A program made the translations under genes and the position numbers. This document shows positions 7,542 to 14,322 of a DNA stretch of 64,000 nt, one piece after another. Origin of the DNA: Saccharopolyspora oryzae (GTDB lineage Bacteria; Actinomycetota; Actinomycetes; Mycobacteriales; Pseudonocardiaceae); assembly GCF_027853915.1 (NCBI RefSeq), contig NZ_JAQGLA010000011.1:62001-126000 (forward strand), read 5' to 3'. Positions within the stretch are counted from its first letter, which is position 1, and each line of letters opens with the position of its first letter. The notes beneath the pieces were generated by a model, which was not told the DNA's origin, did not search any database, and saw nothing but the letters and a program-made list of their open reading frames with translations.

Positions 7542-8339
7542 ATGACCTCTTACGTCGTTCAGCGCAACGGCCGGGAAGCCACCGCCGAGGAGTTGGCGCC
7601 GCTGGCCTTCGCCGGCTTCGCCCACATGACCGCGATGCAGGTGCGGGACGGCGGGGTGCGAGGCCTCGACCTGCACCTCGAGCGGCTGCGCACCGCCTCG
7701 CTGGCGATGTTCGGGCAGGCGCTGCCCGACGACCAGGTGCGGTCCTACCTGCGAACGGCCGTCGGCGGTTCGCCCGCCGACCATTCGTTGCTCGCCAACG
7801 TGTTCTCGGGAGCGGGCGAGTTCACCGCGGCCGACCACCCGCTCAACGTCCTGGTCCGCACCTCCCCGGCCACCAGCGGACCCACCGGGCCGCTGTCGCT
7901 GGCGGCGGTCGAGCACGAGCGGATGCTCCCGGAGCTGAAGCACGTGGGCGAGGTGGCCAAGACCTACTACCTGCGGCAAGCCGTGGCGCGGGGTTTCGAC
8001 GACGCGGCCTTCGTCGACCGCCGCGGCCGGTTCAGCGAAGCGTCGATCTGGAACCTGGCGTTCTGGGACGGCGAAGCGGTGGTGTGGCCCGAAGCCGAGA
8101 TGCTGGGCGGCATCACGATGACCATCCTCCGCAGGCAGCTGGAGCAACTCGGCGTTCCCCAGCGCACCGCGGAGATCACGCCCGATGGCCTCCCGGGTCT
8201 GGCCGGAGCGGTGGTCATGAACTCCTGGACGCCGGGCGTCGCGGTGCACCGGATCGACACCACGCCCATCACCGCGGCACCGGAGTTCGTGGAGCTGCTG
8301 CACGAGGCGTACGCGGCCGAACCCCTCGTCGCGCCGTGA
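7542..8339 (+). CDS. Class IV aminotransferase-like (PLP fold type IV) protein
   Basis: The 265-residue protein matches the branched-chain aminotransferase / aminodeoxychorismate lyase family: HLERLRTASLAMFG in the N-terminal domain, KHVGEVAKTYYLRQAVARGF, then FSEASIWNLAFWDGEAVVWP and LGGITMTILRRQLEQLG. In active class IV enzymes a Lys binds PLP and the segment is usually SEGxxxN; here FSEASIWN is close to it. The likely PLP Lys is one of those in the KHVGEVAKT segment, so a true transaminase activity is not certain. The start at 7542 is preceded by GGGAG at good spacing. It is followed two bases later by the convergent MerR gene and has a MerR-type promoter. Confidence 0.75.
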   Translation: MTSYVVQRNGREATAEELAPLAFAGFAHMTAMQVRDGGVRGLDLHLERLRTASLAMFGQALPDDQVRSYLRTAVGGSPADHSLLANVFSGAGEFTAADHPLNVLVRTSPATSGPTGPLSLAAVEHERMLPELKHVGEVAKTYYLRQAVARGFDDAAFVDRRGRFSEASIWNLAFWDGEAVVWPEAEMLGGITMTILRRQLEQLGVPQRTAEITPDGLPGLAGAVVMNSWTPGVAVHRIDTTPITAAPEFVELLHEAYAAEPLVAP

Positions 8340-8340
8340 A

Positions 8341-8685
8341 TCAGGACTTCTCGAGGTATGCGGCGAGGTTGCTGCGGCTGCGCTGGAGTTCGGCGATCCG
8401 CTCCTCGGCGATCGCCAGCTCCCGGTCCATGATGGCCCGCACGTCCACGCACCACTCGAACTCCGGCAGCTCACCGCGGACGCACGGCAGCACCGCGCGG
8501 ATCACCTCGGTGGACAGCCCGGCGTCCAGCAACGCGCGAATCTGCCGCACGACGACCACCGCGTCCTCGTCGTACTCGCGATAACCGTTCGCACCCCGGC
8601 GCGGTTCGAGAAGTCCCTGCGCCTCGTAGTACCGCAACAGCGGCGCGCTCACCCCGCTGACCTGCGCCAGCTCCCCGATCAGCAC
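8341..8685 (-). CDS. MerR-family transcriptional regulator
   Basis: The N-terminus is a classic MerR winged HTH: VLIGELAQVSGVSAPLLRYY then EAQGLLEPRRGANGYREYDE, followed by the effector-linked coiled helix (DVRAIMDRELAIAEERIAEL). It lacks the C-terminal Cys cluster of SoxR, so despite the SoxR-like operator nearby it is not SoxR. Length 114 residues, short for the family. The GTG start follows GGGGTGG with five bases between. It is convergent with the class IV aminotransferase-like gene, two bases apart. The only MerR-type promoter seen nearby is that gene's (7463-7492), which makes it the most likely target. Confidence 0.85.
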   Translation of the reverse strand: MLIGELAQVSGVSAPLLRYYEAQGLLEPRRGANGYREYDEDAVVVVRQIRALLDAGLSTEVIRAVLPCVRGELPEFEWCVDVRAIMDRELAIAEERIAELQRSRSNLAAYLEKS

Positions 8686-8780
8686 GTGCACCACCCCGTT
8701 CGGTCCCGGACCAGTATGCCGAGTCGGCCGATCAGCTGGCGTGATCGCTCCAGGCCCGGCGGTTCGGGAGGCGTGCCGCT

Positions 8781-8792
8781 TAGACTCCCGGT
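8781..8792 (+). promoter_or_regulatory. Leaderless -10 box of deoC
   Basis: TAGACT followed by six bases and the ATG of deoC. The TANNNT-N6-start pattern indicates that transcription begins at or next to the start codon. No Shine-Dalgarno is present. Confidence 0.6.
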
Positions 8793-9746
8793 ATGGCACA
8801 GTCGCCGACTTCGTCCGAGCTCGCCGATGCGGTCCGGGATGACCGGTCGCTGCGGCGGTTCCTGCACGGCTTGCCCGGTGTCGACCAGGTCGGGCTGGAG
8901 CAGCGGGCCGCCGGGCTCGGCACCCGGAGCATCAAGAAGGACGCCAAACTCCAGGCGATCGACACCGCGATCTCGATGGTCGACCTGACCACGCTCGAAG
9001 GCGCGGACACCGACGGCAAGGTCCGCGCGCTGTGCGCCAAGGCGCGCCGCCCGGACCCGGCGCGACCGGACACCCCGCAGGTCGCCGCCGTCTGCGTCTA
9101 CTCCGACCTGGCCGCGACCGCAGTGCGGGCGTTGGAAGGCACCGGCATCCACGTCGCCTCGGTCGCCACCGCGTTCCCGGCGGGCCGCGTGGCGCAGGCC
9201 ATCAAGCTGGCCGACGTGGAGCACGCGGTGGCCGCCGGAGCCGACGAGATCGACATGGTGATCGACCGCGGCGCGTTCCTGTCCGGCCGGTACGGGCAGG
9301 TCTTCGAGGAGATCAAGGCCGTCAAGGCCGCCTGCGGAGACGCGCACCTGAAGGTCATCCTCGAGACCGGCGAGCTGGCCACCTACGACAACGTGCGGCG
9401 GGCGTCCTGGCTGGCGCTGCTGGCCGGCGGCGACTTCATCAAGACCTCCACCGGCAAGGTCTCCCCGGCCGCGACCCTGCCCGTGACGCACCTGATGCTG
9501 CAGGCGGTCCGCGACTGGCGCGACACCACCGGCGAGCTGCGCGGCGTCAAACCGGCGGGCGGGATCCGCAACACCAAGGACGCGATCCGCTACCTGGTGG
9601 CCGTGCACGAGGTCGCCGGTCCGGAATGGCTCACCCCCGAGCTGTTCCGCTTCGGCGCGTCCAGCCTGCTCAACGACCTGTTGATGCAGCGGCGCACCCA
9701 GCTCGACGGCCACTACAGCGGCCCCGACTACGTGGCGGTGGACTGA
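8793..9746 (+). CDS. deoC: Deoxyribose-phosphate aldolase
   Basis: Cleaves 2-deoxy-D-ribose-5-phosphate to acetaldehyde and glyceraldehyde-3-phosphate in deoxynucleoside breakdown. The 317-residue protein belongs to the longer DeoC group. The Schiff-base lysine is K217 in GGDFIKTSTGK, the second active-site lysine is K253 in GVKPAGGIR, and the acidic stretch GADEIDMVID supplies the proton-relay Asp. The mRNA is probably leaderless. The stop overlaps the next ATG (TGATG), so it is coupled to an aldehyde dehydrogenase that would oxidise the acetaldehyde or a related aldehyde. deoA, cdd, add and a nucleoside importer lie 8-18 kb downstream. Confidence 0.95.
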   Translation: MAQSPTSSELADAVRDDRSLRRFLHGLPGVDQVGLEQRAAGLGTRSIKKDAKLQAIDTAISMVDLTTLEGADTDGKVRALCAKARRPDPARPDTPQVAAVCVYSDLAATAVRALEGTGIHVASVATAFPAGRVAQAIKLADVEHAVAAGADEIDMVIDRGAFLSGRYGQVFEEIKAVKAACGDAHLKVILETGELATYDNVRRASWLALLAGGDFIKTSTGKVSPAATLPVTHLMLQAVRDWRDTTGELRGVKPAGGIRNTKDAIRYLVAVHEVAGPEWLTPELFRFGASSLLNDLLMQRRTQLDGHYSGPDYVAVD

Positions 9747-11185
9747 TGATCGAAACCCCGTGGGAGTACGCGCCCGCCCCCGAGTCGCGGGACATCGCGA
9801 ACCTCAAGCCCAGCTACCGGATGTTCGTCGACGGCGAGTTCGTCGACGGCGGCGGTGAGCCGCTCAAGAGCATCAACCCGGCCACCGAGGAGGTGCTCGC
9901 CGAGGTCGCCGGCGCTGATCAGTCCGATGTGGACAAGGCGGTGCGGGCGGCGCGGCGGGCCTTCGACCAGAGCTGGTCGACGATGCCGGGCACCGAGCGC
10001 GCCAAGTACCTGTTCCGGATCGCCCGGTTGATCCAGGAGCGCGGCCGCGAACTCGCGGTGCTGGAAACCCTGGACAACGGCAAGCCGATCAAGGAGTCCC
10101 GGGACTCCGACATCCCGACGGCCGCCGCGCACTTCTTCCACCACGCCGGCTGGGCCGACAAGCTCTCCCACGCCGGTTACGGCCCCGACCCGCGCCCGCT
10201 CGGCGTGGCCGGGCAGGTCATCCCGTGGAACTTCCCGCTGCTGATGCTGGCCTGGAAGATCGCCCCGGCGCTGGCCTGCGGCAACACTGTGGTGCTCAAG
10301 CCCGCCGAAACCACTCCGCTGAGCGCCCTGGTGTTCGCCGAGATCTGCCAGCAGGCCGGGCTGCCGCCGGGTGTGGTGAACATCGTCCCCGGCGCCGGGG
10401 ACATCGGTGCCGCGCTGGTCGCCCACGACGGCGTCGACAAGGTGGCGTTCACCGGATCCACCGAGGTCGGCAAGCAGATCCAGCGCACCGTCGCCGGTAC
10501 CGGCAAGAAGCTGACGCTGGAGCTCGGCGGCAAGGCCGCCAACATCGTGTTCGACGACGCGCCGCTGGACCAGGCCGTCGAGGGCATCGTGAACGGGATC
10601 TTCTTCAACCAGGGCCACGTCTGCTGCGCGGGCTCGCGGCTGCTGGTGCAGGAGTCGATCGCCGACGAGCTGCTGGAGAAGCTGCAGGCGCGGGTGCAGA
10701 CGCTGCGCGTGGGCGACCCGCTGGACAAGAACACCGACGTCGGCGCGATCAACTCGGCCGAGCAGCTGGCCAAGATCACCGAACTGGCCGACAGCGGCGA
10801 CGCCGAGGGCGCGCAGCGCTGGACCAGCTCGTGCCCGCTGCCGGAACGCGGGTTCTTCTTCTCCCCCACGGTGTTCTCCGACGTGCAGCAGTCGATGCGG
10901 ATCGCCCGCGAGGAGATCTTCGGCCCGGTGCTGTCGGTGCTGACGTTCCGCACCCCGGCCGAGGCCGTCGCCAAGGCGAACAACACCCCGTACGGCCTGT
11001 CCGCCGGGATCTGGACCGACAAGGGCTCGCGGATCCTGTGGGCGGCGCAGCAGCTGCGGGCCGGGGTGGTGTGGGCGAACACCTTCAACCGCTTCGACCC
11101 GACCGCCCCGTTCGGCGGCTACCAGGAATCCGGATTCGGCCGGGAAGGCGGCCGGGCCGGTTTGGAGGCGTACCTCGATGTCTGA
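9746..11185 (+). CDS. Aldehyde dehydrogenase (NAD(P)-dependent)
   Basis: A full-length ALDH of 479 residues. It has the nucleotide-binding segment VIPWNFPLLMLAWKIAPALA, the FTGSTEVGK loop, the catalytic Glu in LTLELGGKAA, and the catalytic Cys, probably C293 by alignment with human ALDH2, in NQGHVCCAGSR. It ends with the EEIFGPVLSV and FGGYQESGFGREGG motifs. It oxidises an aldehyde to an acid; given its coupling to deoC, acetaldehyde from deoxyribose-5-phosphate is the natural candidate. Its start overlaps the deoC stop by one base, and its end overlaps the next gene by eight bases. The internal stretch after residue 340 is shorter than in many ALDHs. Confidence 0.93.
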   Translation: MIETPWEYAPAPESRDIANLKPSYRMFVDGEFVDGGGEPLKSINPATEEVLAEVAGADQSDVDKAVRAARRAFDQSWSTMPGTERAKYLFRIARLIQERGRELAVLETLDNGKPIKESRDSDIPTAAAHFFHHAGWADKLSHAGYGPDPRPLGVAGQVIPWNFPLLMLAWKIAPALACGNTVVLKPAETTPLSALVFAEICQQAGLPPGVVNIVPGAGDIGAALVAHDGVDKVAFTGSTEVGKQIQRTVAGTGKKLTLELGGKAANIVFDDAPLDQAVEGIVNGIFFNQGHVCCAGSRLLVQESIADELLEKLQARVQTLRVGDPLDKNTDVGAINSAEQLAKITELADSGDAEGAQRWTSSCPLPERGFFFSPTVFSDVQQSMRIAREEIFGPVLSVLTFRTPAEAVAKANNTPYGLSAGIWTDKGSRILWAAQQLRAGVVWANTFNRFDPTAPFGGYQESGFGREGGRAGLEAYLDV

Positions 11186-12050
11186 CACCTCGGAGCGGCT
11201 TGCCGTGGCCAAGACCTACAAGCTCTACATCGGCGGATCCTTCCCGCGCTCGGAGTCCGGCCGGGTGTACCCGGTGCGCAGCGCGGACGGCGAGTTCCTC
11301 GCCAACGCCGCGCACGCGTCCCGCAAGGACGTCCGCGACGCGGTCGCCGCCGCGCGCAAGGCGTTCCCCGGCTGGTCCGGCGCGACGGCCTACAACCGGG
11401 GCCAAGTGCTGTTCCGGATCGCCGAGGTGATGGAGGGCCGGCGCGACCAGTTCGCCGCCGAAGTCGCCGCCGCGGAAGGCGTTTCGGCCGATCAGGCGCA
11501 GTCCATCGTGGACACGGCGATCGACCGGGTGGTCTGGTACGCGGGCTGGACGGACAAGATCTCGATGGTCCTCGGCGCGGCGAATCCCGTGGCGGGACCG
11601 TACTTCTCGTTCAGCGTCCCGGAACCGACCGGCGTGGTCGGCGTGCTCGCGCCGCAGGAATCCGCGCTGCTCGGCCTGATCAGCGTGGTGGCGCCGGTGC
11701 TCGCGGCCGGCAACACCTGCGTGGTGGTGGCCAGCGCGGACCGACCGCTGCCCGCGGTGACCCTCGCCGAGGTGCTGGCCACCTCGGACGTCCCCGGCGG
11801 CGTGGTCAACGTCCTGACCGGTCAGGCGGCCGAGCTCGGCCCGTGGCTGGCCTCGCACGCCGACGTCAACGCCCTGGACCCGACCGGCGCCCCGGCGGAC
11901 CTGCGCGCGGAACTCGGGCGCGCGGCGGCGGAAACGGTGAAGCGGGTGCTCCCGGTCCGCGGCGAGCCGGACTGGACCCGCGAGCCGGACATCCAGCGCC
12001 TCCGCGCCTTTACCGAGGTCAAAACCGTCTGGCACCCCGTCGGCACCTGA
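11178..12050 (+). CDS. Truncated, non-catalytic aldehyde dehydrogenase homologue
   Basis: 290 residues homologous to the N-terminal part of ALDHs (KTYKLYIGGSFPRSESGRVY; AVAAARKAFPGWSGATAYNR; EPTGVVGVLAPQESALLGLI; APVLAAGNTCVVVASADRPL; LAEVLATSDVPGGVVNVLTG). After this the sequence ends without the catalytic Glu motif (ELGGK) or the Cys loop, so it cannot be an active ALDH. There is no frame to restore and no decay in codon use, and the gene overlaps the complete ALDH by eight bases. It is therefore more likely a partner or scaffold subunit than debris. Paired full and truncated ALDHs beside deoC look like an arrangement under selection. Confidence 0.85.
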   Translation: MSDTSERLAVAKTYKLYIGGSFPRSESGRVYPVRSADGEFLANAAHASRKDVRDAVAAARKAFPGWSGATAYNRGQVLFRIAEVMEGRRDQFAAEVAAAEGVSADQAQSIVDTAIDRVVWYAGWTDKISMVLGAANPVAGPYFSFSVPEPTGVVGVLAPQESALLGLISVVAPVLAAGNTCVVVASADRPLPAVTLAEVLATSDVPGGVVNVLTGQAAELGPWLASHADVNALDPTGAPADLRAELGRAAAETVKRVLPVRGEPDWTREPDIQRLRAFTEVKTVWHPVGT

Positions 12051-12063
12051 CCCCGGCTCCTGG

Positions 12064-12119
12064 ACTTCCGCAAATTCAATGGAAATCGGACGTCCGATTT
12101 CCATTGAATTTGCGGAAGT
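12064..12119. repeat. 56-bp perfect palindrome (family A)
   Basis: Half-site ACTTCCGCAAATTCAATGG, then AAATCGGAC to the centre GACGTC, followed by the exact complement. All 56 bases pair. It lies 13 bp after the truncated ALDH stop, between convergent genes. The adjoining GTTCTCCACA (12118-12127) recurs, reversed, beside the copy at 35806. Confidence 0.9.
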
Positions 12120-12186
12120 TCTCCACAACACCCACGACCTGTCCACACCCTCCGGCGTGTCCGGCACCCGGCACACCTCGTGGGAC

Positions 12187-12208
12187 CACAGTTTCAATTG
12201 AAACTGTG
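12187..12208. repeat. 22-bp perfect palindrome (family B, single)
   Basis: CACAGTTTCAATTGAAACTG plus TG, perfectly self-complementary. The 18-bp core CAGTTTCAATTGAAACTG occurs as pairs at 13368-13426 and 42872-42930. Confidence 0.85.
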
Positions 12209-12262
12209 TTCAGTCGTGACTGAAACATCTAGCCGCGGTGGACATCGCTGGGTTCGGCGGAG

Positions 12263-12877
12263 TCAGCTGACCTTCGGGTAGACCACTCGACCTCGACGGG
12301 CCGCACGGACCATGAAGGCGATGGCCCCTGCGAGCGCCAGCGCACCGAGGACGCCTGCGCCCCAGCGCGGCAGCTCGTACAGCGGGGTCACGTCGTCGAA
12401 GAACTGGCCGGCGAGGTACTGGGCCAGGATGCCCAGCCCGAACGCCGCGATCGCCGCAAACCCGAAGGCCTTGTTCGCCGCCTTCGCCGTGTACGCCTTG
12501 AACACCAGCAAAGTCCCGGCAACGAACAGCACCAGCAGGGACAGCAGGGCCACGGTGTCCTTCAGCGTGTAGGCGATCGAGTCGGTTCGCTCAAACAGCG
12601 CGTCCAGCAGGAAGTCCGAGCCGAACATGGTCAGCGCTGCCGTCGCCAGCACGCTGATCGCGATTCCCAGCGTGGACGACTTGCCCGCGCCGTCCAGCTG
12701 CTCGGCGACCTGCGCGGCGTACTCGCGGGGCTTCCCGAAGGCTTCGGCCGGGTCCTCCCCGGTCTCCCGGACGTGCGCCTCGACCTCGGCCAGCACCTCT
12801 CCGACGTACTCCCCGGAGATCTCGTGCATCCGCAGCGCGAGCAGCAGCTCGTCGCGGTACTTCTCGTCAAGCGCCAT
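12263..12877 (-). CDS. HAAS-domain (DUF1700-like) membrane protein
   Basis: The first ~65 residues form a HAAS-type helical domain (YRDELLLALRMHEISGEYVG...EAHVRETGEDPAEAFGKPRE), which in other bacteria partners PadR regulators. Five or so hydrophobic segments follow (SVLATAALTMFGSDFLLDAL; VALLSLLVLFVAGTLLVF; FGFAAIAAFGLGILAQYL; WGAGVLGALALAGAIAFMV), so it sits in the cytoplasmic membrane. Length 204 residues. The ATG overlaps the PadR stop (TGATG), so the pair is co-translated. The likely role is in a membrane-linked stress or signalling response controlled by the PadR protein, but the ligand is unknown. Confidence 0.8.
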   Translation of the reverse strand: MALDEKYRDELLLALRMHEISGEYVGEVLAEVEAHVRETGEDPAEAFGKPREYAAQVAEQLDGAGKSSTLGIAISVLATAALTMFGSDFLLDALFERTDSIAYTLKDTVALLSLLVLFVAGTLLVFKAYTAKAANKAFGFAAIAAFGLGILAQYLAGQFFDDVTPLYELPRWGAGVLGALALAGAIAFMVRAARRGRVVYPKVS

Positions 12878-13230
12878 CACGACTGCACCCCTCGTTCCAC
12901 AACGGAGATCGAGTTCTTCGCGAACTCGACCCACTTGGGCCCCTGTTCGGCGAGCACCGCGCGCCCTTCGTCGGTCAGCGCGAAGAACTTCCGACCGGGC
13001 CCGCCTTCCCCAGCCCGCCACTCAGCGCTCAGCAACCCATCGGCCGCAAGCCGGTTGAGCAGCGGATAGAGCGTCCCTGCCTTCATCCCCGGCAAACCGG
13101 CCTCGGCGAGCCGCTGCAGCAACGTGTACCCGTACCCCTCGCCGCCCTCGGCCAGCAGTGCCAGCACAGCGAGGTCGAGCACGCCGCGCAGCCACTGCGC
13201 CTGCCGCCCGGAGACCGTCCTGTCCGCCAT
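12877..13230 (-). CDS. PadR-family transcriptional regulator
   Basis: 117 residues with the PadR winged HTH: LRGVLDLAVLALLAEGGEGY, GYTLLQRLAEAG, then MKAGTLYPLLNRLAADGLLS and the wing EGGPGRKFFALTDEGRAVLA. PadR proteins usually repress their own operon and are released by a small ligand. The ATG at 13230 is six bases after a TACAGT box, so the mRNA is probably leaderless. The promoter spacer carries an inverted repeat fit for autoregulation. It is coupled by an overlap to the HAAS-domain membrane protein gene. Confidence 0.92.
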   Translation of the reverse strand: MADRTVSGRQAQWLRGVLDLAVLALLAEGGEGYGYTLLQRLAEAGLPGMKAGTLYPLLNRLAADGLLSAEWRAGEGGPGRKFFALTDEGRAVLAEQGPKWVEFAKNSISVVERGVQS

Positions 13231-13236
13231 GCCAAC

Positions 13237-13265
13237 ACTGTAGCGCCAACTAGTAGGCGCCACAA
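13237..13265 (-). promoter_or_regulatory. padR promoter with operator-like repeat in the spacer
   Basis: On the minus strand: TTGTGG (-35), 17-bp spacer, TACAGT (-10), then six bases to ATG. The spacer with its left flank contains GGCGCC...GGCGC, and ACTAGTT occurs twice here (also at 13266-13272). This is a likely PadR autoregulatory site. Confidence 0.55.
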
Positions 13266-13367
13266 ACTAGTCGGCGACATGGACCCCAGGTCCGATCAAC
13301 ACGCCCCTGCCCAAAAGAGCTAACCCGCACCGAGGCTCCCCTCGGGCGCACGCAGCCTCGGGACCTG

Positions 13368-13426
13368 CAGTTTCAATTGAAACTGTGATCCGCCGTGCCT
13401 GGGATTTACAGTTTCAATTGAAACTG
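13368..13426. repeat. Paired palindrome unit (family B), 59 bp
   Basis: Two perfect CAGTTTCAATTGAAACTG palindromes are separated by 23 bp starting TGATCCGCCGTG. The same 18-23-18 layout, with the same first 12 spacer bases, recurs in reverse at 42872-42930. It lies between the end of the SUKH gene and the PadR promoter. Confidence 0.88.
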
Positions 13427-13497
13427 CGGTTCTGTACCAGACCTCACCTGGCGACGGAGCAGCAGTTGATGTCACCTGGAAGTGAGCGGTTGGGCGA

Positions 13498-14085
13498 TCA
13501 GCGGATTTGCCAGTCGAGGCGGCCGTCTTCGGTGATCGTCGGGTAGCTGTGGCCCGCCGGGACTCCTTCGGCCAGGGCTCGGCGGACGTCGGACAGCATC
13601 GCCGCGACACCCTTCCACTCGGGGCGGAGAACCTGGGCCGCTTCCTGCTCCCACTCCAGGACGCAGCCGTGCAGCGGCCCTGGGCGCAGGTCCACCACCA
13701 GTTCGTCGGCGAAACCGTCGCCGGCGATCGGGATCCAGGCAGGGTGGAAGCTCGAACCCGGCGAGCCCGCGTAGTAGTCGCAGGCCGGGCGCTCCCACTG
13801 AGCGGCCCAGTGTTTGCGGTGATCGCGCCACGCCTGGAGAGCTTCGGCCGCGCTGTAGGGCGTGTAGAACGGCGGCAGGACGTCAGCGAGCACGTCCGCG
13901 TCGGTACCCCCGCAGGACAGCCACAGCTCGCGGAGTTCGGCCGGGATCTCGACGGCGAACTCCCCCTCCAGCTCGGCCAGGTCCGGGGGCACGGGCGGGC
14001 GCAACGACGCTGCGGTGACCGGCGCGTGCTCCGACAACCAGCGCACGATCTCGGTCCACAGCTCCGTGACGTCCATTCCGATCAT
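13498..14085 (-). CDS. SMI1/KNR4 (SUKH) family protein
   Basis: 195 residues. Features of the SUKH superfamily are seen: PPVPPDLAELEGEFAVEIPA ELRELWLSCGG at the N-terminus, then WIPIAGDGFADELVVDLRPG followed by GCVLEWEQEA. Members include the yeast cell-wall regulator Smi1 and, in bacteria, immunity proteins against polymorphic toxins. No toxin gene is seen next to it, so an immunity role is unproven. The start is uncertain: ATG 14085 and ATG 14076 are both possible, and neither has a good ribosome-binding site. It reads in the same direction as padR but is separated by the paired palindrome and the padR promoter. Confidence 0.75.
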   Translation of the reverse strand: MIGMDVTELWTEIVRWLSEHAPVTAASLRPPVPPDLAELEGEFAVEIPAELRELWLSCGGTDADVLADVLPPFYTPYSAAEALQAWRDHRKHWAAQWERPACDYYAGSPGSSFHPAWIPIAGDGFADELVVDLRPGPLHGCVLEWEQEAAQVLRPEWKGVAAMLSDVRRALAEGVPAGHSYPTITEDGRLDWQIR

Positions 14086-14322
14086 GATCGCCCGGCGGAC
14101 GTCGGAGGGGTACCGCCAAAGGTGACCTCGAGCCCCGCTGCGCCGAACAGCCCAACCGCGTTGGGACGCATCCACCACACCGACGACTGATCGTTACGAA
14201 TTGTTCCGTCGACCGTTGCACTCCCCGGGCTCGATACGGTGACAGCTGGACCGGGGAACACGCAGCGAACGGACAACCCGTAGGCTTCCGCGAGGTCTGG
14301 TTCGGTGACCGGAGGTAGAGAG

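Noticed and set aside
11178-12050. Second aldehyde dehydrogenase as a pseudogene
   Set aside because: The frame is intact with normal codon use and a tight overlap. No residual 3' ALDH sequence follows in any frame.
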